A DNA stretch of 64,000 nucleotides from Icerya purchasi (taxonomy: Eukaryota > Arthropoda > Insecta > Hemiptera > Monophlebidae). Positions 51,754 through 62,016 of this stretch are shown here, piece by piece; position 1 is the first letter of the stretch, and every line of letters starts with the position of its first letter. The notes under the pieces were generated by a model. That model worked only from the letters and a program-made list of their open reading frames with translations, ran no database searches and was not told the origin of the DNA. Location: contig CM077115.1 in NCBI GenBank assembly GCA_039619475.1, positions 296,299,756-296,363,755 of the forward strand, given 5' to 3'. Position numbers and translations under genes: made by a program.

Positions 51754-52179
51754 TAACATTTACATGTTACAAACAATATTTTAAATAACATACTAAAACA
51801 TACAGAATGAGTGATATTTCAAATAATTTGAACGAATTTTATAGGAAAATCTGATGATTCCCTTTACTAATATCCAAACTTAACGTATACAATCAATATA
51901 AACAAACACTTTAGTTGTTGCTATCAAATTAAAGTTGTCAAAAGTAACATCTAATGATTTGCAAATGTAACATAGCTAAAAATTTCATTATATAATATGT
52001 GAAATTTAGATAACTATAGGATTTATTTAATGATTTCTTTTTCGTAATATCGCGCGACTATCTCTCTCTCTTATAAAGTTTAGGTTCAGTGTAGCACGTA
52101 CGATTAATTTACGTGTGGTACATATCGAACGGTTAGCGGTACTTAACGACTTCTTCGCGCGCGCCGCGATCTTTTCGCC

Positions 52180-53640
52180 ATGCTGCCTCGTATGGCCACT
52201 CGTCATGTGACTATTACGCAGCGGCACACGACAAGCTACCCCGCAGATGATCTCTTTTCCCCTTCACAAACTTCCCCTGATAACAGTGGTAGACCGTCAT
52301 CGTCTGCGCTCAGCAGCATCTAAACTTTTACGAGTACATCGGCAACTCATCAGCTACACGACCAGATCCGCGCTACACTGCCTCCTCCCGCTGCTGCAGT
52401 GTCTCGCCAGCTAAAACTGATAAGATATCGCCAATTCGGTTATTATTTCATGAAATCAAAGACGAGTGGAACATCGTCAAAAATAGAAGAAGAGGAAGAT
52501 CTGTTATTAGAAATTATTCAGGTTCTTCTCCATCCCCTCCGGCTTCTACACCACCATCGCACAGACGGAATAGGTACGAATTTTTAGCGCTTGATGATGA
52601 TGACGATAGTAAGTACGACCATGGACGTCGTCAGCGGGGGGCAAGGAGGCAGCTGCCTCCCCTGGAGCTTTGAAACTTTTTAATCAACGGGCGATGATGA
52701 GTATTCATAGGCGCATAATCATGGACAATTTGGAAGACTTTTATAATAAAGTAGTAGAACAATTTGCCAGAAACCCACGAAAATAATCTTTTAATTAAGA
52801 TTCTATTTTTGTTTAATAAAATATTAAGCCTTTACAACTTTTAAATTTTATTTTTTCCCCTATAACTCATATTTTCTTTCTATCAGTTTGCCCCCCCCCC
52901 GGCTCGCCGGCTGGTGACGCCCTTCAGTACGACAACGCAAATTAAATTGAAATAAAATAAAAGACTAACGTAAACGAAACCAGCAAATCAAAGGTAAGCG
53001 GTAAATCAATTATTCCGACGCCGAATTCAAAATATATCGTCAACTCGTCACAGTTAAACGCAACCAATATTATTAATATCGTAAATGAAAATCGAATAAT
53101 ACGTAATGACTCAAACTCAGCAAACATTTCAAATAAATCCAGTAAAACGATACCTCCCATATTAGTAAAAAATATTAGCAATATCTTAACTCTCCGAACC
53201 GATTTACTTTCCGATCAAAACATTACATTTGCATTAAAGTCAACAAACACTGGAGTCACTATAATCCTCGAAAATGCGGACAGTTATCGTAAAATAATTA
53301 AACTGTTATAAGCGAAAAATCATTCGTCTATGGGCACGAACGAAATTAAAACTGAATTGGAAAAATTAGGTTTCAGCGTCCGAAACGTCGTTAACGTAAT
53401 ACATCCTAGAAATAAATCTCAGTTACCTATGCCCTATGTTCGATTTGAACCAGTCGCCCAAAAATGACGAAATTTTTATGTTAAACGGATTATTATACAC
53501 GCGCGTAGAGGTTCAGCAATTTAATACCAAAAAGAGATGTCAGTTGTACGGCCATTCACACAATTATTGAAACCTGCTATTTAGGTGCGTGAAATGTGGT
53601 AACAAACATGATTCTAAATACTGCAGTTCGAATTATTCAT
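52180..53640 (+). pseudogene. Jockey ORF1 (gag-like), broken and interrupted
   Basis: From an ATG near 52,180 it reads 'MLPRMATRHVTITQRHT', then after a TAA a serine/proline stretch, 'RRNRYEFLALDDDDDSKYD' (the N-R-F-x-x-L-x-x-D motif common before the gag core). The frame is cut by the hAT fragment. Later 'NTKKRCQLYGHSHNY' and 'RCVKCGNKHDSKYC' are the zinc knuckles that end Jockey gag proteins. Binds RNA in working elements; dead here. Confidence 0.75.
52620..52925 (+). mobile_element. hAT transposon fragment with perfect 8-bp target-site duplication
   Basis: AGTACGAC occurs at both edges (52,612-52,619 and 52,926-52,933). The ends are partly complementary: left ...GACGTCGTCAGCGGGGGGCA and right TGCCCCCCCCCGG...GCTGGTGACGCCC. 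Inside, 52,676-52,786 reads 'NQRAMMSIHRRIIMDNLEDF' to 'VVEQFARNPRK' and a stop, the C-terminal dimerisation end of hAT transposases. So it is an internally deleted, non-autonomous copy. It sits in the Jockey ORF1 and is younger than that insertion. Confidence 0.9.
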
Positions 53641-53654
53641 CCATCAACATAGAT

Positions 53655-54158
53655 TAGATATGGCATTGATCTACGAGACGCATTTATTATCAACGATGAG
53701 TTCTAACATTGCTGGCTATAATACCTACTGTATTTCTTATCTTGATGGGAAAGCTCACGGAGGCGTGGCAGGTGTTAGTAAGGACTGGGTTAAGCCATCA
53801 TGTAGTTTATTCAGAAGCCTCCTTCGCCTATCAACTGACGGCAGTCAGCATCAGCGTTGTGGAGTCAGAATTTACTATTGCAGCAATATACTTTCATCCG
53901 AACATAATGCTGCCCAAGGAGAGAATAGGAGCAATTTTCCAAAACTTAGGAACCAGAGTAATATTAGGAGGAGATTTTAATGCCACCAGCACTTTATGGA
54001 AATGTCGAAAAGACAATTCCAGACGTAGAGTGCTGGTTAATCTAGTTCGGCAGCACAACTTGCAGATAGTGAGACCGGATGAGCCGACCTACTGGCCTAA
54101 GCACCAAAACCGCATTCTGAATATAGTTGACTTCTTTATAACAAAAAATTTACATTAG
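53655..54158 (+). pseudogene. Jockey endonuclease (APE-type), frameshifted
   Basis: Starts in one frame with 'MALIYETHLLSTMSSNIAGY' (the ALxxETHL motif with the catalytic Glu), then the frame changes and continues 'YQLTAVSISV', 'FTIAAIYFHPN', 'VILGGDFNATSTLW' (GDFNA catalytic motif), 'QIVRPDEPTYW' and 'ILNIVDFFI'. It breaks before the usual SDH motif; 'LSSNHSP'-like residues follow near 54,190. Confidence 0.9.
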
Positions 54159-54199
54159 GTCTATTGTAGCTGCAAATCCCTGCCTCTGCTTAGTTCAAA

Positions 54200-55645
54200 C
54201 CATTCACCAGTTTTAGCATACATCATCATTCAAACGATACCCGAATCAAGGCGAAGTTATTTAACAAATAATAGCACAAACTGGAGTGGATTTGCTAAAC
54301 AGGTTGAACACAATACCGATTTAAATATTGCTCTAAAAACTTCAAGGGAAATAGAAAATGCAGTGATCAACTTGGTAAGCAGTATCCATGAGGCGTGTAA
54401 AACAAACGCTTCATATCCCAAAGAGGATAAATTTTCGGGAACTCATTTATTTTATACTCCGTTCGAAATAAGGGAACTGATTCAATTAACAAGAAACGCA
54501 AGAATTCAATGGCAGCAAAACAGACTTCCATCACTTAAAAGATTCTATAACAGGCTACGCAAACAGTTACGGAATAAAATAATTCGGTATAAAAATTTCA
54601 GATATTCACAGTTTTTTGCAAAACTAAATCCAGAAGACAGATCGATATGAAAATCTACAAAGTCCTTTATCAATAAACTTCCCAAACCCCAACCCATTAG
54701 GAAACCTAATGGGGATTGGGCCAAAACCGATGAGGACAAAGCTGAGACGTTTGGGGAACACCTGTTCAATATATTTAAACCGTTTGAAAGAAAAGGTCAG
54801 CTATAACATGAAATATTAGTTGAAGAATATACCCTTCGGCACCTTTCCAACTAACATGGCCAACTAAATACATATCGCCGAAAAGGGTACAAAATAAAAT
54901 TAAACGCTTAAGAAACAAAAAAGCTCCAGGCAAAGATCTTATAACCGCTGAAATAGCCAAAAATTTACCGAATAAAAGCTTAATACTATTGACGTATATT
55001 TATAATGCTATCTTAAGAACAGGATATTTTTCCCAAACAAGGAAAGAATCCATTATCCAAGTTATACCAAAACCTCATAAGGACTTATCAGCTCCTTCAT
55101 CATTTAGGCCAATTAGTTTGCTTAGTGTGTTGTCGAAGATTTTTGAGATGTTAATACAGGATCGAATTGTAAAAGTAATTTCGAAAAACAAGATCTTGCC
55201 CAATCACCAGTTTGGATTTCGTGCAAAACATTCGGCCGTACAACAAATTCATCGGATTAGTAATAAAATAGCTTCGACACTGGAAAGGGGACAATATTGT
55301 AGCGCGGTCTTTCTTGATGTCGAGCAGGCATTCGATCGGGTGTGGCATCAAGGCCTCCTGTACAAACTAAATAACATTCCGCCGAATGACATTTATGCGG
55401 TAATACAATCCTTCTTGTCAAGAAGGAGTTTTGTAGTACAGGTAAATTCATCAATGTCGGGAAAATACGGGATAAATGCATCCGTTCCACAGGGAAGTAT
55501 ACTAGCGCCATTGTTATATTCTTTGTACTCGGCGGATTTTCCAGTATTAAAAACCACGGTAACAGCGACCTTCGCTGATGACACCTGCATCTTAGCGGCA
55601 AATAGTGATCCCTCGCGTGCTTCACTACTGCTGCAGGGGCACTAG
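54200..55645 (+). pseudogene. Jockey reverse transcriptase, broken
   Basis: After a linker with 'THLFYTPFEIRELIQLTRNA', the main open part (54,989-55,642) reads 'LRTGYFSQTRKESIIQVIPK', 'SFRPISLLSVLSKIFEMLI', 'HQFGFRAKHSAVQQIHRI', 'CSAVFLDVEQAFDRVWHQG', 'NASVPQGSILAPLLYSLYSA' and 'ATFADDTCILAAN'. All RT motifs including FADD are intact within this stretch, and a stop follows at 55,643. Minus-strand frames here are shadows. Confidence 0.95.
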
Positions 55646-56212
55646 AACACAATTGAAGCATGGACAGAGAAATGGAAGATTAAAATAAACCATTCTAAAA
55701 GTTTATAGGTGATTTTTACGTTAAATCAACAGTCCTATCCCCAGGTAGAAATAAATAAAAATGTTCTTCCGTGAAGCAACAGCGCTAAATACTTAGGACT
55801 AACAATGGACCGACGTCGCGCACACAAGACAAAAAATTCGCTCAAGACTTATAATCTTAAATAGTCTTATGGGAAGGACGTCTGCTGTGAGCATGTCTGG
55901 TAAGAGACTAATCTACCTATCCGTACTGGCGCCGAAGTGTACGGTGCAATGTCCAAGAGCAATATCAACAGAATTCAACAGCTTCAGTCTAAAATACTTA
56001 GACAAATTGCCAACGCCCCTTATTTCGTGTCCAATAGAACACTTCATCACGATTTGAAGATCCCATTAGTGCAAGACTATCACAAACTTCGATATGGTAC
56101 GTTCTTTAGTAAACTAGAACTCAGTGAAAACGTAGAAGCGTCCAGCATGCTCTCTCCATCTCTTCCTGGGAATCCGCAGAGAAGACTTAAGAGATACTGT
56201 TGCAGGCGATGA
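55646..56212 (+). pseudogene. Jockey ORF2 C-terminal domain
   Basis: Across stops: 'NTIEAWTEKWKIKINHSKS', 'SNSAKYLGLTMDRR', then open frame 55,937-56,209 with 'YGAMSKSNINRIQQLQSKIL', 'RQIANAPYFVSNRTLHHDL' and 'KIPLVQDYHKLRYGTFFSKL', which is the standard C-terminus of Jockey ORF2 (YGxAxxSNIxxIQxxQxKxLRxIxxAPxxVxNxTLHxDL). Ends at a stop at 56,210. Confidence 0.92.
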
Positions 56213-56447
56213 AACGAACTTAATTCGTTCTTTTTTTTTTTTTTTGTTTACTGTGATTAATATTATTTAATGTGTGTAACGTAAAATGATAGTAAGTTAT
56301 TCGTACATTAGTTAAAAATCATGTCTTTTTCTAATGAGAAGAAACATGAGGAAGTATTTACTTAATATAGAACAGTCAAGAATTAGTTATAAACTAGCGC
56401 CAATTGTAGTCCTAAGATCGGAGTGATGAAAAAAAAAAAAAAGATAC

Positions 56448-58271
56448 ATACAGTTTATTTAACATAGTAATGTTTAAATTTTACCCTTAAAAAGAAAAAA
56501 AGGAAAAATGAAAGACAAAAGTTGAAGAAGAGAAGAGGAAAAGGGCAGAGCAAAGAAACGAAAATAACTAAACCAATATTAATATTACAAATTACAACCA
56601 AATAATGCTTATTATAATTTCTAATAATCGTTATTTTTATATCTTATTTTAAACGATAATAACAGTTCTACAATTAATAAAAATCCTTTCAATCATATTC
56701 CCATAATTTTGATCTATAAAAATTTCATCATCATTCCTAAACTCATAATTATTTTTCTTTCTTTCTTTTTTTTCCTTTTCTTTAAAGAAGCTTTTATCTA
56801 ATAATTATTGTTAGTATTACTTTATAATATAATTTATTCTTGAAGTCTATGACGAATTAATGGCGATTGTGAGAAAGTATATGTCAGTTTTATTTATAAC
56901 TGATAAGTATTTTTGTAAGCATGAAGCTATATGGCCTCTTAAATTCCAAGAAAGGGAGAAGGGAAAAGAAAAAAAAAACGTTTTCCATATTTATTCTAAT
57001 ATTATATTGGCTCATGTACAGCCACTCAAATTTTGTCCTTTCAATTTAGAATATAAATTTTTGTTTTTATTTATTTTATTTTATTGGGGATATACTGAAA
57101 GTCAAATGTAATAGTTACATCACATATACTAATTTATAAAATTGTATAATAGTGTGATTTCATGCATTTATATTTAAATTAGACATAATTAGGGGTCTGT
57201 AAGTATGAGTATATACATTATCATATGTGTATGCATAAGTGTCGATATTTTAAGTTTTAATTTTGCATAATCAAAATTGGATTGAATTGAATCAAAATAA
57301 GCATATAATAAGACATAAGATTCACATTAAAATGAATAAAAAAAATAGTAGAATGTAAAAAAAAAAAAAGATAATCTAGAAACCGCATTAAATATAGCCA
57401 TATCAAAAACCACTCAAAAAAACAAAACGAAAACCACCATAATATCAGAAATAACCCGGAAGAATTTATAAAATAGGAAACGAATGATTGTAACAACGCA
57501 TTAAATCTAAATAAAAATTCGATCACTCTGAAAATTCTCGGGGATTTCATTGTGATATTAACATTATCAATATTTGTTTTCAAATAAGAATATGAAACTG
57601 GAATCAAAACCCACTATAGACCTCACTTAGTTCTTAGTTCAAAATGAAAGTGGCTATATGTTTAGATGAAACATAAATCTGACGCAAAAACAACGAGAAT
57701 GATTCTCACTAAACTGATTTATATGTAAATCGATATAACGCACATGCGTACTTATATTCTTCATTTGTACAACAAAAATAGTCTCTTAGCCCAAAAAGAA
57801 ACGAAATGCAGACCCGACATACTTTCCGGAAGTGTTTAATAGTTTCATTCATCGGTAATGCACTGCTGTCTAAAAGTACTGGTCATTAATGCAAACATTA
57901 TATTAAAGCAATAGCATATACAAGTGCTATTAGATTTCGAAATATCGTAAGTAGAAAATAAAACATCATTGAATTTACTTAAGGGAAATATTCATTCATT
58001 TTTAACTGATGTTATTAAGCATTAAACTTTTGGATATATCTTTTCCCACAATTTTTATTTTATGTTCTAAAAGAAAAAACACTGAACAACTTTTAGAAAT
58101 TTCATGTCATATTCTGGGTTTTAAGGTAAAATTATAGCTTCACTCCATTTTGCTGGTTATATTTTTAAGTATTCTCGTTACTTACAATTTCACGAAAAAT
58201 ATTTCTTAAACAAGGTTAATGAAAATTAAAGAATCTATTATGCTACAGCAACGTTTAAATAACTGTATATG
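56448..58271. other. AT-rich DNA without recognised features
   Basis: Open frames here (for example 57,257-57,607 minus and 56,860-57,108 plus) are low-complexity or lysine/phenylalanine-rich and match nothing I know. No Bruce exon seen. Confidence 0.5.
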
Positions 58272-58426
58272 TGACCAGTTCCGAAGAAACTCGGCTTATG
58301 CCTAAAACGCAATATGCGAGAAAAACGTGTTTGAAGTTTGGGAACACTGTTTTATCATTTCCAGCAGCCATTATGTTGTTTTTTACTTTTGTACAGTGTT
58401 ACCGCTAGTACAGGAGTTATCCGGGA

Positions 58427-58543
58427 ACTGAGAGCGTGAGGAATTATGTGAAAATAGAGGGACAGGACGTGATCACGGAAGAAGACGTCAGAGTAGCAGT
58501 AGAGGGGGTGAACGTCGAGGTCGAGGTCGAGGTCGCTCTTAAA
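58427..58543 (+). pseudogene. Short RG-rich reading-frame remnant
   Basis: Reads 'GRDHGRRRQSSSRGGERRGR' then 'GRGRS' and a TAA. RG repeats of this kind are common at the ends of nucleic-acid-binding proteins, including transposon-encoded ones. It is preceded by an in-frame TGA, so at most it is the tail of a lost gene. It may be chance from the (GGTCGA)n repeat. Confidence 0.3.
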
Positions 58544-58544
58544 G

Positions 58545-58990
58545 TGATTACCATAAGAATGAAGCAATTTTTCGATTTCCCATTTATTTTTTGATGTATT
58601 TTAAGTAAATTTTTATGTAATCTCGTATTAATTGTTCGATCTATTTTTTATCAATTGTGTCCTCATTTTTGTACAGGTTATTTGCCAGTACGTCTCATTT
58701 TAGTAAAGCTTAAAATTGTAAATAACAATCAAATAATTTTTCAGGTACTTTTCAATTCATTTTCTGATGTATTTTTTGTAAATCGTGCTGGCATTTTTTG
58801 TAAGAGTTATTAGAAGTAGATGTCTTTATTCTTGTACAGCTTGAAAGTGTAAATATAAGAATTAGATAATTTTTCGTGTACTTTTTGTCAATTTTTTCAT
58901 GTATTATTCACATTTCATAATTCGTGTATTTTTTGTAATAAATATTGGTAGTAGTGTGTATCATTCTTGTAAAAGATGAAATATTTTTCG
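58545..58990. repeat. Diverged tandem repeats, ~130-150 bp period
   Basis: Units share 'TTCTTGTACAGxTTGAAAxTGTAAAT', 'ATTAGATAATTTTTCxxGTACTTTT' and 'TGATGTATTTTTTGTAA' in the same order about three times. Internal to the 58,272-59,270 element. Confidence 0.6.
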
Positions 58991-59337
58991 TTCCGACAGC
59001 ACCATGTCACAAAAAACAGTTCATCATAAAAGAAAAGGAGGTTTAAAAAAATCTTAAATGTGTGTAATCTGTTAATTATTGAAAAAGAGCGAATTTTCAA
59101 CTATTTTGCATACGACAGGGGTGAATAAAAATGGCTATATCGTCGCTTATAATTATTATTTTTAATTTCTACCAACGGCACGTCATAAAGGAAGGTTTGA
59201 AGACACGGAAACCGTCGAAATCCAAAAATTGACTTTTTAGGCATAAGCCGGGTTTCTTCGGAGCCGGCCATATATATAGATAAAAATATATGTAAATGTA
59301 TGTATGCATGTGTGTGTGCGCGCGTGCAAACACACAC

Positions 59338-59339
<2 letters not shown>

Positions 59340-59385
<46 letters not shown>
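59340..59385. repeat. (TA)n microsatellite preceded by (CA)n
   Basis: About 22 TA units next to a short GT/CA tract (59,308-59,342). Confidence 0.95.
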
Positions 59386-59412
59386 TAAATTAAAATATTC
59401 GCTAACAATCAC

Positions 59413-59570
59413 GTGGAAGGCAATGGCAAATCACCACTTACAAAATCATATGCGCGCTAGGTAGTACACAGCAGACCTACTCGTACACGGGACTGCACAT
59501 GTAGCGCGATATCAAGCGGCTACTATCAGTTCCGAATGTAGTCTTGCGTGTGTACACCTGCGTTGCATAT
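59413..59570 (-). repeat. Dispersed ~150 bp repeat, copy 2
   Basis: The reverse complement of the 7,190-7,338 copy, colinear from 'GCAATGGCAAATCACCAC' to 'GTGTGTACACCTGCGTTGCATA'. Together with the SINE at 36,735-37,175 this defines a family with at least three copies in the window. Confidence 0.8.
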
Positions 59571-59804
59571 AATAATTTCCTGGTACGCAACCTATATCTG
59601 TACAGCTAAAAAGAAATGTACGAATAGGTTGCCCACCAACCAAATGGTTGAGGAGATAATCATGATGATATATACACACATATATACATATATACATACT
59701 AGGGGATTGGTCCCGTTGGCCGCTTCCCTGACCGTTCCTCCGGACTTTAAATTGTTTTACATTGTAAATCTTCGAATTTTTTACTTAGAAATTCCACTAA
59801 ACTG

Positions 59805-60510
59805 TTCATGTCCATTTAATTTTTAAATTTTAGGGGTCCCATATTTTTCCTATATTCTAGCGATTCTAATAAATTATTTAAAAAATGGAATGATTCCCCA
59901 ACTTACTTGCGTGTATTTTCCCAAATTTTGATCCCTAAATATCAAAATTTTTTGAATTTTATATTTTTCCTGTATTCTGGAGACCTTAGTATGCAGATTA
60001 AAAAGAAAATCAGTACCGTAACTCATACGGAACTGGCTGTGGAATTTTTTAATTTTTTTTTTTAACTCGATTTTCACATTTTTCAAAATTTGGGCCATTT
60101 AATTTATAATTTTGGGCGTTTCGTATTTTTCCTATATCTTAGCAACTGAAATACATAATTTTAAAAAAAAGATTGACTTTTCAGCTACCATGGAAAGAGA
60201 TGTGGAATTTTTTTTGGTTTCCAGTCTTACCGCTTTAAGTGTGTATTTTCCCAAATTTTGATCCCTAAAAATATCAAATTTTTTCAAATTTTATGTTTTT
60301 CCTGTATTATAGAGAGACCTTAGTGCGCAGGTTAAAAAGAAAAGCAGTATCGTAACTCATATAGAACCAAAACATTTTTTTCTTAAAACTTAATTTTCAC
60401 ATTTTTCAAAATTTGGGCCCGTTAATTTTAAAATTTTGATTGCTTTATAATTTTGTTATAATCCCACGAAGAAAATACGTCGATTGAAAAAAAAATTAAC
60501 CATCTATCTA
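59805..60510. repeat. Tandem repeat, ~330 bp period, about two copies
   Basis: 'GTGTATTTTCCCAAATTTTG' starts at 59,911 and again at 60,241. Other shared landmarks are 'GTAACTCATA' (60,015 and 60,351) and 'TTTTCACATTTTTCAAAATT' (60,070 and 60,390). A partial unit precedes the first. Satellite-like or transposon-internal; no coding sequence. Confidence 0.8.
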
Positions 60511-62016
60511 GTACAACGAACGGGCTGTACGATTTTTTTTTTTTTTTTTTATTATCATGATTACGATTGTAATCGAACGTAGTCTACGTAAAACTAATGA
60601 TTAAATTAGTAATCATTAATCAAGATTACTGAATATAATCATTTAATTACGATCAGAACCATAAAATATGATTGTAATCATGTATCTGATTACTAATTCT
60701 TCCTCAATAGTGTACTCAGGATAAACCGACAGAGAGGAGAGGTTAGTCACCGATTAAAACATTGTTACAAAAGATATTAATGTCTATAATAATATAAATT
60801 ATATTTAATAGGGGATTTTTTTTTTTTAAAATATCGAAAGTAATATTGCTGCCTTTTTAAATAATGTTACAAAACTTTTTGAGAATCGTAATGGAAAGTT
60901 CAACACATCTGCTCCCTGGAGTACGCTACTATTATCGCTTATAAGATGTTTGACATTGCTAGTATACGGGGTCCCACACAATAAAATAGAGGTAAAAATG
61001 AAGTAAAACATTTTTGTATGATTGCAAATATGAAGGAAGTTCGCAATGATGTTAACCCGTTACCGTTGGGGCGTTTGCAAGTATGCATTATTAAAATACA
61101 AAGAACTGTCAATTGGAATGAACTTGTTAAAAAGACCCGCTGGCATCCGCCCAATTGAAAAACCCAAAAATACTAAAGACAGCAAACGGCTGCGTTGTGC
61201 ACGTGGAAAAGCAAAAGCTTATAATCGCGTAAGTCGTCTTTTACGCATTAGAAAGCATTTCATATTTATATATTGCATCTCATTATTTTTTTCCGCCACC
61301 TTTAGGAAACGTTTTCCGAGTTCTCTGTTTTTTGTCTATACCGTACAAGTGTAATAAAGTAAATTATCGCATGATTATTAATTTAAAAAAGGTACGTGAG
61401 AAGACTTTATTTTTATCATACCACTATTGAATTAAGCAAGAACTACTCATTTGCACTAGATATGTCATTATTTGAATAATAACCACAAATAAATTATTAT
61501 TTCCTAATCATTACTCATAAACACAACTTTTTGTTTGTTGTTCGAAAATTTTACTTTTATTCATCATTCATCGTAAACGTCCAAATGATATACAACGCTA
61601 ATGATGTAAATTTATCAGTTTGTACTGTAAGCATCACAAGTTTCTTAAAACCCGAACAAAATACGTACGACATCCGCTCTTGATCAAAGAAATACTGTTA
61701 AAACTGTAAAGCGGACTACAAAATTTGAAATCGTTCTTTTCTATTTAGTCTGTTCACTGCGTTCTATTTAACGTTCCCGCCGTTATTTTATTTGTTGTCT
61801 CTCACTTCAAACAATTTTGATCACCAAGTTATAAAATGGGAATGACTATAATAAAAATAATCGTGTCTTAATGATGAGCGCTAAGCGAGTATTTCACAAG
61901 GTGGCCACTGTCTGGGAAACCGAAAAGTGAGGGAAATGTTAAGTAATTTTTTTGTAGTATATCAAATCTCTTTGATTAAAGAATTTATAAAATAAGCATC
62001 TTTAAAATTTTGTATA
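60510..62016. other. Mixed AT-rich DNA; unexplained patches
   Basis: At 60,548-60,700 a TAATCA/TGATTA-rich stretch with several small palindromes (ATGATTACGATTGTAATC) resembles a MITE. At 61,046-61,250 a GC-richer patch has an open plus frame of 102 codons ('MNLLKRPAGIRPIEKPKNTK') that I do not recognise. Nothing else seen. Confidence 0.45.

Larger units (their letters stand above)
52050..56447 (+). mobile_element. Nearly full-length Jockey-type LINE, degenerate
   Basis: In order on the plus strand: a GC-richer 5' region; an ORF1/gag remnant; endonuclease; reverse transcriptase; Jockey C-terminal domain; a 3' UTR; and an A-run (56,434-56,447). It is interrupted by a hAT fragment at 52,620-52,925. 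All ORFs carry stops or frameshifts. The 5' end is approximate and I found no target-site duplication. Confidence 0.88.
58272..59270. mobile_element. ~1 kb element with 36-bp terminal inverted repeats
   Basis: Left end 58,272-58,307 begins TGACCAGTTCCGAAGAAACT and goes on CGGCTTATGCCTAAAA. The right end 59,235-59,270 is its reverse complement with only four mismatches. The interior has a short arginine/glycine-rich frame ending at 58,541 and about three diverged tandem units (58,545-58,990). Flanks TATATG and TATATA may be target duplications. I do not recognise the superfamily. Confidence 0.75.

Noticed and set aside
52027..52227. 66-codon minus frame as a Bruce first exon
   Set aside because: Lies in the 5' region of the Jockey element and shows no similarity to the BIRC6 N-terminus.
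55257..55661. 134-codon minus-strand frame
   Set aside because: Antisense shadow of the Jockey reverse transcriptase.
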